A stretch of 64,000 nucleotides of DNA from Ruegeria profundi (GTDB lineage: Bacteria; Pseudomonadota; Alphaproteobacteria; Rhodobacterales; Rhodobacteraceae): the NCBI RefSeq assembly GCF_001507545.1, contig NZ_LQBP01000001.1, forward strand, positions 558,001 through 622,000, written 5' to 3'. A program made the position numbers and the translations under genes. Below are positions 27,015 to 35,657 of this stretch, piece by piece. Every line of letters begins with the position of its first letter. Position 1 is the stretch's first letter. The notes below the pieces were generated by a model. That model worked only from the letters and a program-made list of their open reading frames with translations. It had not been told where the DNA came from and did no database searches.

Positions 27015-28379
27015 TCATTCCGCTGGTACAGCTATCATACGAACCGATCTGAGCCAGAACCGAGCCATCAGCAGAACCGCAGCACAGGCGAGGCCAAGGA
27101 CTAAGCCCAGCCACACGCCGATTCCGTCCATACCCTGAACGAATCCGAAATAGTAAGACGCGGGTATCCCCACAACCCAATAGCTGAGCCCCGCCATCAC
27201 CATCGGAATCTTGGCGTCCTGCAAGCCACGCAGCAGACCCAACGCGATCACCTGTGCACCATCCACCAACTGGAACAACGCGGCCATCGCCAACAAGCCA
27301 GTGCCAATGGCCAGAATCTGGGGCCGCAGCGGGTCGTCAGGCTCCATAAACAATGAAATCAACGGCTCGGCGCAGGTCAGGAACAGGATAACCGTCAGCA
27401 CGGACATAACCAAGGACATCCCCGTCACTGCAATCGCACCCTTTTCCAGATGTGGACGATCTCGCCGACCCAGAGCGTTCCCGGCCCGGATCGTTGCCGC
27501 ATTGGACAGGCCCAGATGAACCATGAATGTGGCCGAGGCGAGGTTCAGTGCAATCCCATGCGCTGCAAGCGGCACCTGCCCCAGCCAGCCCATCATGATG
27601 GCCGACATCGCAAACAAGCTGACCTCGGCCAGCGTGGTCAGGCCAATTGGCACACCAAGGCGCAGAACGCTTACAAACATCTCCCAATCCGGACGCCAGA
27701 AACGCTGGAACAGGTTGTGCTCGGGCAAAACGCGCACGGCGTAGATCACAACAAAAACCAAGGACACGACCTGCGTCAGAACCGAGGCGATAGCCGCCCC
27801 CATAACACCCAGTTCCGGGGCACCCCAGTTGCCGAAGATCAGCGCATAATTCGCAACCGCATTGACCGCAGCAGCGGTGACGGTGATCCATAAAACGATC
27901 TGGGTGCGTTCCAACGCGGCCAGATAGGATTTCAACACCATCACGATCAGCGCGGGAAACAGCCCCCAACCTGCAACCCGCAGGTATTTCGACGCGGTTT
28001 CAGCAACTTCCGGTTCCTGTTTCAACGCTATCAGGATCGGGTGGGACCACCACAAAAGGGGCATCATCAGCGCCGCATAGATCAACGACAACCACAACCC
28101 CATACGGGTTGAGCGTCGGATGCTGGTCTCATCCTCTTCGGCCGCTGCGGTTGCGACCATGGGCATCACGGCCCAGCCAAACCCGGCTCCGAACAGGAAG
28201 AGCACGAAGAAGTAGCTGCTGGCCAACGTCACGGCGGCCAGCGCCTCGACCCCGTACCAACCCAGCATGATCGTATCGGTCAGTCCAATCGCGAACTGCG
28301 CCAGGTGTCCGCCGATCAGCGGCAGACCCAACACGGCTATGGCCCGGAAATGTCCGCGATATGTCATGACCTTGTTCAT
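27015..28379 (-). CDS. MATE family efflux transporter (NorM-like)
   Basis: 454 residues with about 12 membrane helices in two MatE repeats. Family residues such as LPLIGGHLAQFAIGLTDTIMLG and the second-half LGVPIGLTTLAEVSLFAMSAIMMG are clear. It should export cationic drugs or metabolites coupled to Na+ or H+. The ATG at 28379 follows AAGG; an upstream ATG at 28415 lies in a GC-rich stem. It is 94 bases after ppk2 on the same strand. Confidence 0.9.
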   Translation of the reverse strand: MNKVMTYRGHFRAIAVLGLPLIGGHLAQFAIGLTDTIMLGWYGVEALAAVTLASSYFFVLFLFGAGFGWAVMPMVATAAAEEDETSIRRSTRMGLWLSLIYAALMMPLLWWSHPILIALKQEPEVAETASKYLRVAGWGLFPALIVMVLKSYLAALERTQIVLWITVTAAAVNAVANYALIFGNWGAPELGVMGAAIASVLTQVVSLVFVVIYAVRVLPEHNLFQRFWRPDWEMFVSVLRLGVPIGLTTLAEVSLFAMSAIMMGWLGQVPLAAHGIALNLASATFMVHLGLSNAATIRAGNALGRRDRPHLEKGAIAVTGMSLVMSVLTVILFLTCAEPLISLFMEPDDPLRPQILAIGTGLLAMAALFQLVDGAQVIALGLLRGLQDAKIPMVMAGLSYWVVGIPASYYFGFVQGMDGIGVWLGLVLGLACAAVLLMARFWLRSVRMIAVPAE

Positions 28380-28394
28380 TGGCTCAGCCTTATG

Positions 28395-28411
28395 CCCGGC
28401 CAAAGGCCGGG
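28395..28411. other. GC-rich stem-loop between ppk2 and the MATE gene
   Basis: Perfect arms CCCGGCC/GGCCGGG with a 3-base loop lie 16 bases upstream of the MATE start. No T-run follows, so it is more likely an mRNA structure or partial terminator than a strong one. Confidence 0.4.
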
Positions 28412-28473
28412 ACAAGAGGCGATCAATGAAATTTCAAGACCAGCCTATTCTCGCAATGAGGTGACGCCGTTTG

Positions 28474-29397
28474 TTAACGCCCATCAGGGTGGAGGGTATT
28501 TCCCAGAATGTGCTCGGACCGGTGAATGACGTGATGCGCCTGCCCGACGATCAACGGATCAGGTTGCCCGACAATGTCTTGATCCTTGTCAGGATAGTCC
28601 AGCGTCGAAAGGAAGTGGCGCATCGTGTTCAGGCGGGCACGTTTCTTGTCGTTTGACTTGACGATTGTCCAGGGCGCATCGGCGGTGTCGGTGTAAAAGA
28701 ACATCGCCTCTTTCGCCTCGGTATAGTCGTCCCACTTATCAAGGCTGGCCTTGTCGATCGGTGACAGTTTCCACTGTTTCAGTGGGTCAGTCTCACGGCT
28801 TTTGAAGCGTCTCTGCTGTTCCGTCCTGGTGACCGAGAACCAATATTTGTACAGCTGAATACCAGATCTCACCAACATCCGCTCCAGTTCAGGCGTTTGT
28901 CGCATGAACTCCAGATACTCATTGGGCGAGCAAAAGCCCATAACGCGCTCAACACCTGCGCGATTATACCAAGAGCGATCGTAAAAGACCATTTCACCGA
29001 CGGTGGGGAGTTCTTGAATATAGCGCTGATAGTACCACTGCCCCTTCTCCTCCCACGTGGGCTTGTTCAAGGCAACGACTCGCGCCTGACGGGGGTTAAG
29101 ATGCTCCATGAACCGTTTGATCGTGCCGCCCTTGCCCGCAGCGTCGCGCCCTTCAAACAACAGAACGAACCGCTGCCCCGTCTCTTGTGCCCAAAGCTGC
29201 ACCTTAAGCAGCTCGGCCTGCAATTGGGCTTTCTGCGCCTCATAGCTGCTGCGTGCCATCTTGCGGCCATAAGGGTATTTGCCGCTTTCGAATGCCTGCC
29301 GAATACGCTCGGGGCTGGGCTGCGATGCCTCAGGCGTGGGTGCTGGGGTAGTTTCGACAGTCAGGTCGGCATGTTCGATTGGTGTCGCGGCGTCCAT
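28474..29397 (-). CDS. ppk2: Polyphosphate kinase 2
   Basis: 307 residues. Walker A is FEGRDAAGKGGT (about 88-99), the lid/Walker B motif is YDRSWYNRAGVE (about 155), and KSNDKKRARL precedes the C-terminus. These define PPK2 class I, which phosphorylates nucleoside diphosphates from polyphosphate. About 45 disordered N-terminal residues (ETTPAPTPEASQPSPE) precede the domain. It is divergent from the epoxide-hydrolase-like gene. Confidence 0.94.
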   Translation of the reverse strand: MDAATPIEHADLTVETTPAPTPEASQPSPERIRQAFESGKYPYGRKMARSSYEAQKAQLQAELLKVQLWAQETGQRFVLLFEGRDAAGKGGTIKRFMEHLNPRQARVVALNKPTWEEKGQWYYQRYIQELPTVGEMVFYDRSWYNRAGVERVMGFCSPNEYLEFMRQTPELERMLVRSGIQLYKYWFSVTRTEQQRRFKSRETDPLKQWKLSPIDKASLDKWDDYTEAKEAMFFYTDTADAPWTIVKSNDKKRARLNTMRHFLSTLDYPDKDQDIVGQPDPLIVGQAHHVIHRSEHILGNTLHPDGR

Positions 29398-29518
29398 TCA
29401 GTTTTTCCTTTTTTGTTTTCCGATCGAACTCCTAGCAGAAGACACGATTCTGCGCTTTGACGCGGGTCAAGTTGACAATTGCTTCTACACAGTGAGGCTA
29501 CCTGCGGGAGATATCAGC

Positions 29519-30397
29519 ATGGATGCACAACTCATCGACCTGAACGGCCGCTCCTTCTATTTGCGCAGTTGGGGAAAACCCGACTTGCCGCCCCTGCTGA
29601 TGCTGCATGGCTTTCCCGAATACGGCGAGGCGTGGCGCGATTTGGCCCCGTATCTGTGCGACCGGTTTCATTGCCTTGCCCCGGATCAACGCGGCTATGG
29701 GCAAAGCTGGTGTCCGAAAGGTACCGAGAACTACACGCTGTCAAAGCTTGTTTCTGACATGGCAACTCTGGCCCAGCGCATTAAGACACCGCTTACCGTT
29801 CTTGGTCACGACTGGGGTGCATCGGTTGCCTATGGGCTGGCCATGTTCCGACCTGATCTGGTCAGCCGCCTGATCATCGCCAACGGTGTCCATCCGGTAC
29901 CGTTTCAGCGGGCCATGGCCGCAGGAGGGGCGCAATCCGAGGCGTCGCAATACATCAACGCGTTTCGCAAACCGGATGCGACAGCGCGTTTCTCGTCAAA
30001 CAACTTTGCCAAGCTTGAGGGTTTCTTTCGTCACGGCATGGGCGTCGATTGGCTATCAGAATCTCGGATGCGCGCGTACCGCACCGAATGGGCCCGGCCA
30101 GGCCGGCTTGAGGCGATGTTAAACTGGTACCGCGCATCCCCTCTGGTCGTCGCGAAACCCGGAGTGCCGCGCACTGACCTACCCGACCTGCCGGCAGAGC
30201 GCCTTATGGTGCGCTGTCCGCACCTGCTACTATGGGGGCCAGAGGACAAAGCCCTATTGCCTGAGGCAACCGCAGGCCTTGAGGTCTTCGCCCCCAACCT
30301 GACCCGAATCGACATATCAAGCACCGACCACTGGCTGCACCACCAGAAACCACAGGCCGTCGCAGATGCCATCCTGAGCTGGATCTCAAATGGCTGA
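29519..30397 (+). CDS. Epoxide hydrolase-like alpha/beta hydrolase
   Basis: 292 residues from the ATG at 29519 (GGGAG upstream). An in-frame ATG at 29279 would extend through ppk2's start and is rejected. The nucleophile is Asp98 in LGHDWGAS, the pattern of epoxide hydrolases and haloalkane dehalogenases; HGFPEYGEAWR is the oxyanion HGxP motif and SSTDHWLHHQKP contains the His. Epoxide hydrolase fits best (HGxP, and the lid sequence), although fluoroacetate-dehalogenase-type activity is possible. It is followed by a repeat copy. Confidence 0.85.
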   Translation: MDAQLIDLNGRSFYLRSWGKPDLPPLLMLHGFPEYGEAWRDLAPYLCDRFHCLAPDQRGYGQSWCPKGTENYTLSKLVSDMATLAQRIKTPLTVLGHDWGASVAYGLAMFRPDLVSRLIIANGVHPVPFQRAMAAGGAQSEASQYINAFRKPDATARFSSNNFAKLEGFFRHGMGVDWLSESRMRAYRTEWARPGRLEAMLNWYRASPLVVAKPGVPRTDLPDLPAERLMVRCPHLLLWGPEDKALLPEATAGLEVFAPNLTRIDISSTDHWLHHQKPQAVADAILSWISNG

Positions 30398-30404
30398 CCA
30401 GACC

Positions 30405-30456
30405 CTTCATCTGGCCCCAAATATCCCGGGGAGCGCGAGGGGCTGGCCCCTCGCCC
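30405..30456. repeat. Dispersed intergenic palindromic repeat, copy 2
   Basis: It shares 52 bases with copy 1, differing by one base in the palindrome (GGGGCTGGCCCC in place of GGGGCCGGCCCC) and a few at the end. It lies between two convergent genes, where it could serve as a bidirectional terminator. Confidence 0.85.
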
Positions 30457-30462
30457 CCGACC

Positions 30463-31071
30463 TCACCGATGACCCCAATCGTCCGGGTTGTCCGAGTTGT
30501 TCGGCGAAAGCCCCAGAACGTCGCCCTTGGTCGAACAGCCCAATCCCATAACCGTGCGGTTCGCGTAAGAAAAATACGCGCAGACCTGGTTGATCTCCAG
30601 GATTTCACCGTCATCCCAACCGGCCTCGCGCAATGCGATCAAATCCGCTTCCGAAATGTCCGCCGGCGCTTCGGTCAGTTTGCGCGCATATCTCATCGCC
30701 GCAACCTGCGCAGCATCCAGGGGGGCTTCTTCCGTCCGTTGCGCCTCGATCGCGGCTCGTATGGCATCCCCGCGCGCCGCGTCACCCAAAAGTCGCTGCA
30801 AGCCGCTGAAATGATGCTCAACGCAATAGGCGCATTGGTTCAGGGAACTGACCCAAACACCCAACACCTCGAGAAACCATTTTGGCACCTTGTTGGCTGA
30901 ATGGTGCAGGACGTTCTTGTACAGCGCCATATGCCCTTCCATCGAATGAGGTCGCAGCGAATGCGCCATCATGATGTTATCCACGTTGTTGTCTGGCCCC
31001 GTGACCCGCTCATACAGCTTCCTTAGCTTGCCCGTCGCGTCCTGAAACGGAATGGTCTTGATCCAGCTCAT
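30463..31071 (-). CDS. Carboxymuconolactone decarboxylase/AhpD-like peroxidase-related protein
   Basis: 202 residues. The AhpD-fold redox motif is CAYCVEHH (CxxC with the following His), in a family of uncharacterised peroxidase-related enzymes. The ATG at 31071 has AAGGAGCAGG; the ATG at 31131 lacks one. It resembles small disulfide reductases rather than the true carboxymuconolactone decarboxylases of aromatic catabolism. It is divergent from parE. Confidence 0.85.
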   Translation of the reverse strand: MSWIKTIPFQDATGKLRKLYERVTGPDNNVDNIMMAHSLRPHSMEGHMALYKNVLHHSANKVPKWFLEVLGVWVSSLNQCAYCVEHHFSGLQRLLGDAARGDAIRAAIEAQRTEEAPLDAAQVAAMRYARKLTEAPADISEADLIALREAGWDDGEILEINQVCAYFSYANRTVMGLGCSTKGDVLGLSPNNSDNPDDWGHR

Positions 31072-31228
31072 CGCCTGCTCCTTCAATTGCACGCGGCAGA
31101 TGACCGCGCTGAAACGGGAATTGCAAGCCATCCAATGCGCTTTGTTTCACACAACACCTCGGGCCCCTCTTCCCCCGGACCACATCACCTGCCATAATGG
31201 GAGACAACCCAAAAACAAGAGCAGCACC

Positions 31229-33187
31229 ATGCCCGACGATCTGTTGACGCCCAGCGCGACCTCTACCTACGACGCCTCTTCTATCGAGGTGCTCGAAGGT
31301 CTTGAACCGGTTCGCAAACGCCCCGGCATGTATATCGGTGGCACGGATGAACGCGCCTTGCACCACATGGTGGCAGAGATCTTAGACAACTCGATGGACG
31401 AAGCGGTCGCCGGTCATGCCAACCGGATCGAGGTTGAACTGCACGCCGATTACGCCCTGACGGTGCGTGACAACGGGCGCGGTATCCCGATCGACCCGCA
31501 TCCGAAGTTTCCCGACAAATCCGCGCTGGAGGTGATCCTGTGCACCCTTCACGCAGGCGGCAAGTTTTCGGGCAAGGCCTACCAGACTTCGGGTGGTCTG
31601 CATGGCGTGGGTGCCTCGGTCGTGAACGCGCTGTCGGATTCCATGGTTGTGCAGGTGGCGCGGGACAAAACGCTGTTCGAACAACGCTTTTCGCGCGGTA
31701 TCCCACTTGGCCCAGTGGAAAAAGTCGGCGCGGCCCCGAACCGGCGCGGTACTACTGTCACTTTTCACGCGGATGAGGACATCTTCGGCCATCACCGCTT
31801 CAAACCGGCTCGCCTGTTTAAATCCATCCGCTCGAAAGCCTACCTGTTCTCGGGCGTCGAAATCCGCTGGAAATCCGCCATCGACGACGGCGAAACCCCG
31901 ACTGAAGCCAGCTTTCACTTCCCCGGTGGTCTGTCCGACTACCTCAAGGAAACGATGAACGGTTCGTCCACCTATGCCGAGCAGCCCTTTGCCGGCACCG
32001 TGGACTTTCAGGAAAAGTTCAGAACCCCCGGCAAGGTTGAATGGGCGATCAACTGGACGCCCTCGCGCGACGGGTTCATTCAGTCTTACTGTAACACGGT
32101 CCCTACGCCCGAAGGCGGGACCCATGTAGCGGGCTTCTGGGCTGCGATCCTCAAGGGAATCAAGGCCTATGGTGAGCTGATCAACAACAAAAAGGCCGCG
32201 CAGATCACCCGTGATGACCTGATCACCGGCGGCTGCGCGCTGGTGTCATGTTTTATCCGCGAGCCGGAATTCGTGGGTCAGACCAAGGACCGGCTGGCCA
32301 CGGTCGAGGCGCAGCGGTTGGTCGAAAACTCGGTCCGTGACCATTTCGACAATTGGCTGGCCGCTGATACAAAATCCGCCGGTGCGATCCTCGATTTCCT
32401 GATCCTGCGGGCCGAGGAACGCCTGCGCCGCCGTCAGGAAAAGGAAACCGCCCGCAAATCGGCCACCAAAAAGCTGCGCCTGCCGGGCAAGCTGGTGGAT
32501 TGCTCCAGTTCAACACGCGACGGTACAGAATTATTCATTGTCGAGGGCGACTCGGCGGGCGGGTCCGCGAAAATGGGCCGCGACCGCAAGACGCAGGCCC
32601 TGCTGCCCCTGCGCGGCAAGATCCTGAACGTGTTGGGCGCGGCCAGTTCGAAACTGGGCACCAATGCCGAGATCAACGACCTGACGCAGGCGCTGGGTGT
32701 AGGGCTTGGCACCAAGTTCAACGTCGACGACCTGCGCTATGACAAGGTCATCATCATGACCGACGCGGATGTGGACGGGGCGCATATCGCCTCGCTGCTG
32801 ATGACGTTCTTCTTTACCCAGATGCGGCCGATGATCGACGCGGGCCACCTGTACCTCGCCTGCCCGCCTCTGTATCGCCTGACCCAAGGCGCCAAGCGCG
32901 TCTATTGTCTGGACGAGGCCGAGCGCGATGAGTGGCTTGAGAAAGGTCTGGGCGGCAAGGGCAAGATCGACGTCTCGCGCTTCAAGGGTCTGGGTGAGAT
33001 GGACGCCAAGGACCTGAAAGAGACCACAATGGACCCGGCCTCCCGCAAACTGATCCGAGTCACAATCGACGAGGACGAACCCGGCGAAACCGGCGACCTT
33101 GTCGAGCGCCTGATGGGCAAAAAACCCGAACTGCGGTTCCAATACATTCAGGAGAACGCGCGGTTCGTGGAGGAGTTGGATGTTTGA
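31229..33187 (+). CDS. parE: DNA topoisomerase IV subunit B
   Basis: 652 residues. GHKL ATPase (EILDNSMDEAVAG, DNGRGIPIDPHP, GGLHGVGASVVN), transducer domain, TOPRIM (EGDSAGGSA, MTDADVDGAHI) and a C-terminal RFQYIQENA are present. Length and the sequence NAEINDLTQALGVGLG point to ParE rather than GyrB. It decatenates chromosomes with ParC, which is not here. The ATG at 31229 is chosen over 31052, since the extra N-terminus is unconserved. Its stop abuts the stop of a convergent accessory gene. Confidence 0.96.
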   Translation: MPDDLLTPSATSTYDASSIEVLEGLEPVRKRPGMYIGGTDERALHHMVAEILDNSMDEAVAGHANRIEVELHADYALTVRDNGRGIPIDPHPKFPDKSALEVILCTLHAGGKFSGKAYQTSGGLHGVGASVVNALSDSMVVQVARDKTLFEQRFSRGIPLGPVEKVGAAPNRRGTTVTFHADEDIFGHHRFKPARLFKSIRSKAYLFSGVEIRWKSAIDDGETPTEASFHFPGGLSDYLKETMNGSSTYAEQPFAGTVDFQEKFRTPGKVEWAINWTPSRDGFIQSYCNTVPTPEGGTHVAGFWAAILKGIKAYGELINNKKAAQITRDDLITGGCALVSCFIREPEFVGQTKDRLATVEAQRLVENSVRDHFDNWLAADTKSAGAILDFLILRAEERLRRRQEKETARKSATKKLRLPGKLVDCSSSTRDGTELFIVEGDSAGGSAKMGRDRKTQALLPLRGKILNVLGAASSKLGTNAEINDLTQALGVGLGTKFNVDDLRYDKVIIMTDADVDGAHIASLLMTFFFTQMRPMIDAGHLYLACPPLYRLTQGAKRVYCLDEAERDEWLEKGLGGKGKIDVSRFKGLGEMDAKDLKETTMDPASRKLIRVTIDEDEPGETGDLVERLMGKKPELRFQYIQENARFVEELDV

Positions 33188-33931
33188 TTATTCCGTTGGA
33201 TCAGGTCGCCGGTAAGTCAACCAGCTGGGAAGATCATCACGCAAAAGCCGTTCTGCGTCCTCAATTCGTCTGGATCGGACAGCTAGGTGCGCTTGCTCCT
33301 CGCGGGATTTCTGTTCCAGTTTCCCTAAGTAGAGAACTTTGAGAAACGCCACTTCATCGTCTGAAAAATTCGAAATTGGATGCGTTATTATTGTTGTATC
33401 CAAAACTTCCACGCCGACCCAGCGTACAACACTAGCAATGGCGTCAATTGCGGCCTCCATCCTCTGCCGCGAAGCCAACTCAAGCTGAGCTTTGCCCCGC
33501 CGAACGTCCTCGTCAGAATGCGCTAACCTTTTGTTTCTCCAGCTCCTCGCAAACTCAGCAGCTTCAGTTGCCTTTTCGACAATGCTTGAAATCTCCGCCG
33601 CTTTTGGGTGAGAGGAGACGAACTCAGGGACGCGCTGTACAGTAATATTCACCGACTTACCGCGCATCGCGCTCGGTGGGTCAGTTAACCTGCAGACTGA
33701 GAGCATTGCGCTTTCAAACATTGACCTTTCAATGAGATATGAGGTGGTACCCGAGACTTCGTTTAGGAGATCCACTCTCTCTCGGCCTGTTCCGAAAAGC
33801 GAAGTATAGACGCGCCAACTTAGTCTTAGAGAGAAAAGATCGGTCTTGACGTCTTCGAAGAGATTTCCGAAACACTCTCCCAAGACTTCAATAGTGTTGC
33901 GCCGGGTTTCTTTCGCAGAATATTCGGTCAC
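33188..33931 (-). CDS. AbiU2-like HEPN-domain protein
   Basis: 247 residues, base composition lower in GC than its neighbours. RNKRLAHSD (Arg132, Asn133, His138) matches the HEPN RNase motif Rx4-6H as in AbiU2-type abortive infection proteins; the rest is all-helical. No antitoxin gene is adjacent: upstream to 34340 no gene is evident. HEPN proteins of this kind are usually RNA-cleaving toxins, but inactive variants exist. The gene is flush with the parE stop, a strange place for an insertion. Confidence 0.65.
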   Translation of the reverse strand: MTEYSAKETRRNTIEVLGECFGNLFEDVKTDLFSLRLSWRVYTSLFGTGRERVDLLNEVSGTTSYLIERSMFESAMLSVCRLTDPPSAMRGKSVNITVQRVPEFVSSHPKAAEISSIVEKATEAAEFARSWRNKRLAHSDEDVRRGKAQLELASRQRMEAAIDAIASVVRWVGVEVLDTTIITHPISNFSDDEVAFLKVLYLGKLEQKSREEQAHLAVRSRRIEDAERLLRDDLPSWLTYRRPDPTE

Positions 33932-34340
33932 TTACGGGCCTCTTCGATACTTTTTGAGGTTATTGACACGCGCGCAAGAAGCGGGCAAGCAGACAAATGC
34001 ATGATTGGTACTCGCGGTAATCGGACCGAAAAACCAACGCGATCCATATGGGCGTATACACGGGTTCTACCCATTTGGAATCCTAGCGCCCAATCCGAGG
34101 GTGGGTGAGGAACACGCCTGCCCCGGGGGGCTAGTTGGGTGCGTACATGATGCCTTGCATCATGCATTGGATGGATTTTCCGCGCCCCCCCCCACAACCG
34201 GCGAATAAACACCCCCCTTGCCTAACCCGTTGATCCCGTTCACAGTTACCCTCAACCCGTCATCCAAGAACGACATTTGAGGTTCTCGAGCGTTCAAGAC
34301 CCAATTTGAACACGAACAGATTTTCGAACGGGAGGACGAC
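33932..34340. other. Non-coding patch upstream of the HEPN gene
   Basis: No gene with plausible composition or start is seen. It contains a perfect hairpin (CATGATGC-CTT-GCATCATG, 34146-34164) and a run of nine C at 34185-34193. GC content and composition differ from flanking genes. The first part is the presumed promoter region of the HEPN gene. Confidence 0.5.
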
Positions 34341-34622
34341 ATGAAGACACCAACTCTGGCACTGGCTCTGACCCTGCTGGCCACGCAAGCGCCCGCGCAG
34401 CAGATGCTCAGCACCGCATCCCCTATTCCGGACGGGGCCGAATCTCGGTTCTGCTATTACGACGGCATGGCCTATTCCGAGGACGCCTTCGTTCTGATGG
34501 TCGGCGACAACACCGTCACCAGCACGGTCAGCACGGTGCAAGAGCGTTTGCTGCGCTGTCATCGCGACGATGACGGCACGTTGAAGTGGCGACCGCAAAG
34601 CACCTTCTCGACCAGCAACTGA
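34341..34622 (+). CDS. Small secreted protein, DUF1496-like
   Basis: 93 residues with a signal peptide (LALALTLLATQAPAQ). RFCYYDGMAYSEDAF and LLRCHRDDDGTLKW place two Cys with the CxY...YSxGA...C spacing seen in DUF1496-type proteins. GGGAGGACGAC precedes the ATG. The function is unknown. It stands alone between the HEPN patch and the EamA gene. Confidence 0.7.
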   Translation: MKTPTLALALTLLATQAPAQQMLSTASPIPDGAESRFCYYDGMAYSEDAFVLMVGDNTVTSTVSTVQERLLRCHRDDDGTLKWRPQSTFSTSN

Positions 34623-34748
34623 CCGCTTTAGCCCGGTTTGCTTTTCAGCCAGTCCGCCGATCTGCGCGGCATATGTTGGGTGACACGACCTCTCCTGCGA
34701 CCTGACTAGCGAGATCAGGTGCGCGTTCGGCATGGCCATCTTACACGG

Positions 34749-35588
34749 CTAAACCGCCAAGCCGATCAGCGCCACACCAATGGCCATCAGGATCGCAGCG
34801 CCCAGACGCCGTATCCAGTTGCCCTCGTTCAGAAAGATGAACCCGATCAGGGCGGCAAATATAACCGAGGTTTCGCGAAGCGCAGATACAGCACCCAACG
34901 GCGCGAAGTTCTTGGCATAGAGCACCAGCCCATACGCTGCCATCGATACCAGACCACCCAACAGGCCAACCACCCAGACTTTCAGGGGAAGGTCTGACAG
35001 TGCTTTGCGCCTGCGGATTCCCACGAAGCCCGCAATAAACAGGTGCAGAAACGCCCCCCACGCCCAATAGCTGAGCGTATTCCCCGACAGCCGCACCCCG
35101 ATCCCGTCAAACACGGAATAGATCGAAATACACACCCCGGTCCCCAGCGCGAACAAAAGGGCCGAGCGTCCGACACCTGATCGAAGCGCATTCCAGTTGC
35201 TAAGCTGAATCCCCACCGCGATGAGGGCAATTCCGAGCCACGCTTGCAGCGGCAGCACCTCGCCCACCAACGCCATTGCCCAAAGCGACACCAGCGCCGG
35301 CACGATCCCACGGGCAATGGGGTATACAACACTCAGGTCGCCATGCTGATAGGCTTGGCCCAGCATGTAGTAGTACCCGAAATGGACGACGGTCGAGATC
35401 AGGATGTAGGGGACGCTTTCTGCACTCGGCAACGGCAGCGCCAAAACCATCGCACCCCCGGCGATAACGTGACCCAGCGCCACCAGCCCCAATGTCGTCG
35501 TCCGGTCGGCTGCGGATTTAACGATTGCGTTCCACACAGCATGCAACAGAGCTGCCGCCAGGACTATGGCGATGACAAACGGGGTCAC
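34749..35588 (-). CDS. EamA/DMT family transporter
   Basis: 279 residues with ten predicted membrane helices in two EamA repeats (LLHAVWNAIVKSAADRT near the start; SALRETSVIFAALIGFIFLNEG near the end). It is probably a metabolite exporter or importer. A bidirectional hairpin terminator separates it from the catabolic operon upstream on the same strand, so it is probably an independent unit. Confidence 0.88.
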   Translation of the reverse strand: MTPFVIAIVLAAALLHAVWNAIVKSAADRTTTLGLVALGHVIAGGAMVLALPLPSAESVPYILISTVVHFGYYYMLGQAYQHGDLSVVYPIARGIVPALVSLWAMALVGEVLPLQAWLGIALIAVGIQLSNWNALRSGVGRSALLFALGTGVCISIYSVFDGIGVRLSGNTLSYWAWGAFLHLFIAGFVGIRRRKALSDLPLKVWVVGLLGGLVSMAAYGLVLYAKNFAPLGAVSALRETSVIFAALIGFIFLNEGNWIRRLGAAILMAIGVALIGLAV

Positions 35589-35605
35589 ATGTGAACCTTT
35601 CGCGC

Positions 35606-35636
35606 AAAACCGGCCCGCAAGACGGACCGGTTTTTT
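35606..35636 (-). terminator. Bidirectional terminator after the Fe-ADH gene
   Basis: Arms AAAACCGG and CCGGTTTT with CCG/CGG pairing further inside enclose a short loop; T-runs flank both ends, so it can act on either strand. It closes the minus-strand operon that ends with the alcohol dehydrogenase. Confidence 0.8.
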
Positions 35637-35657
35637 AGTGGCATACTGGTGAAAAGA

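Noticed and set aside
33928..34212. Minus-strand frame in the patch upstream of the HEPN gene
   Set aside because: No ribosome site, odd composition including the C9 run, and no conserved features.
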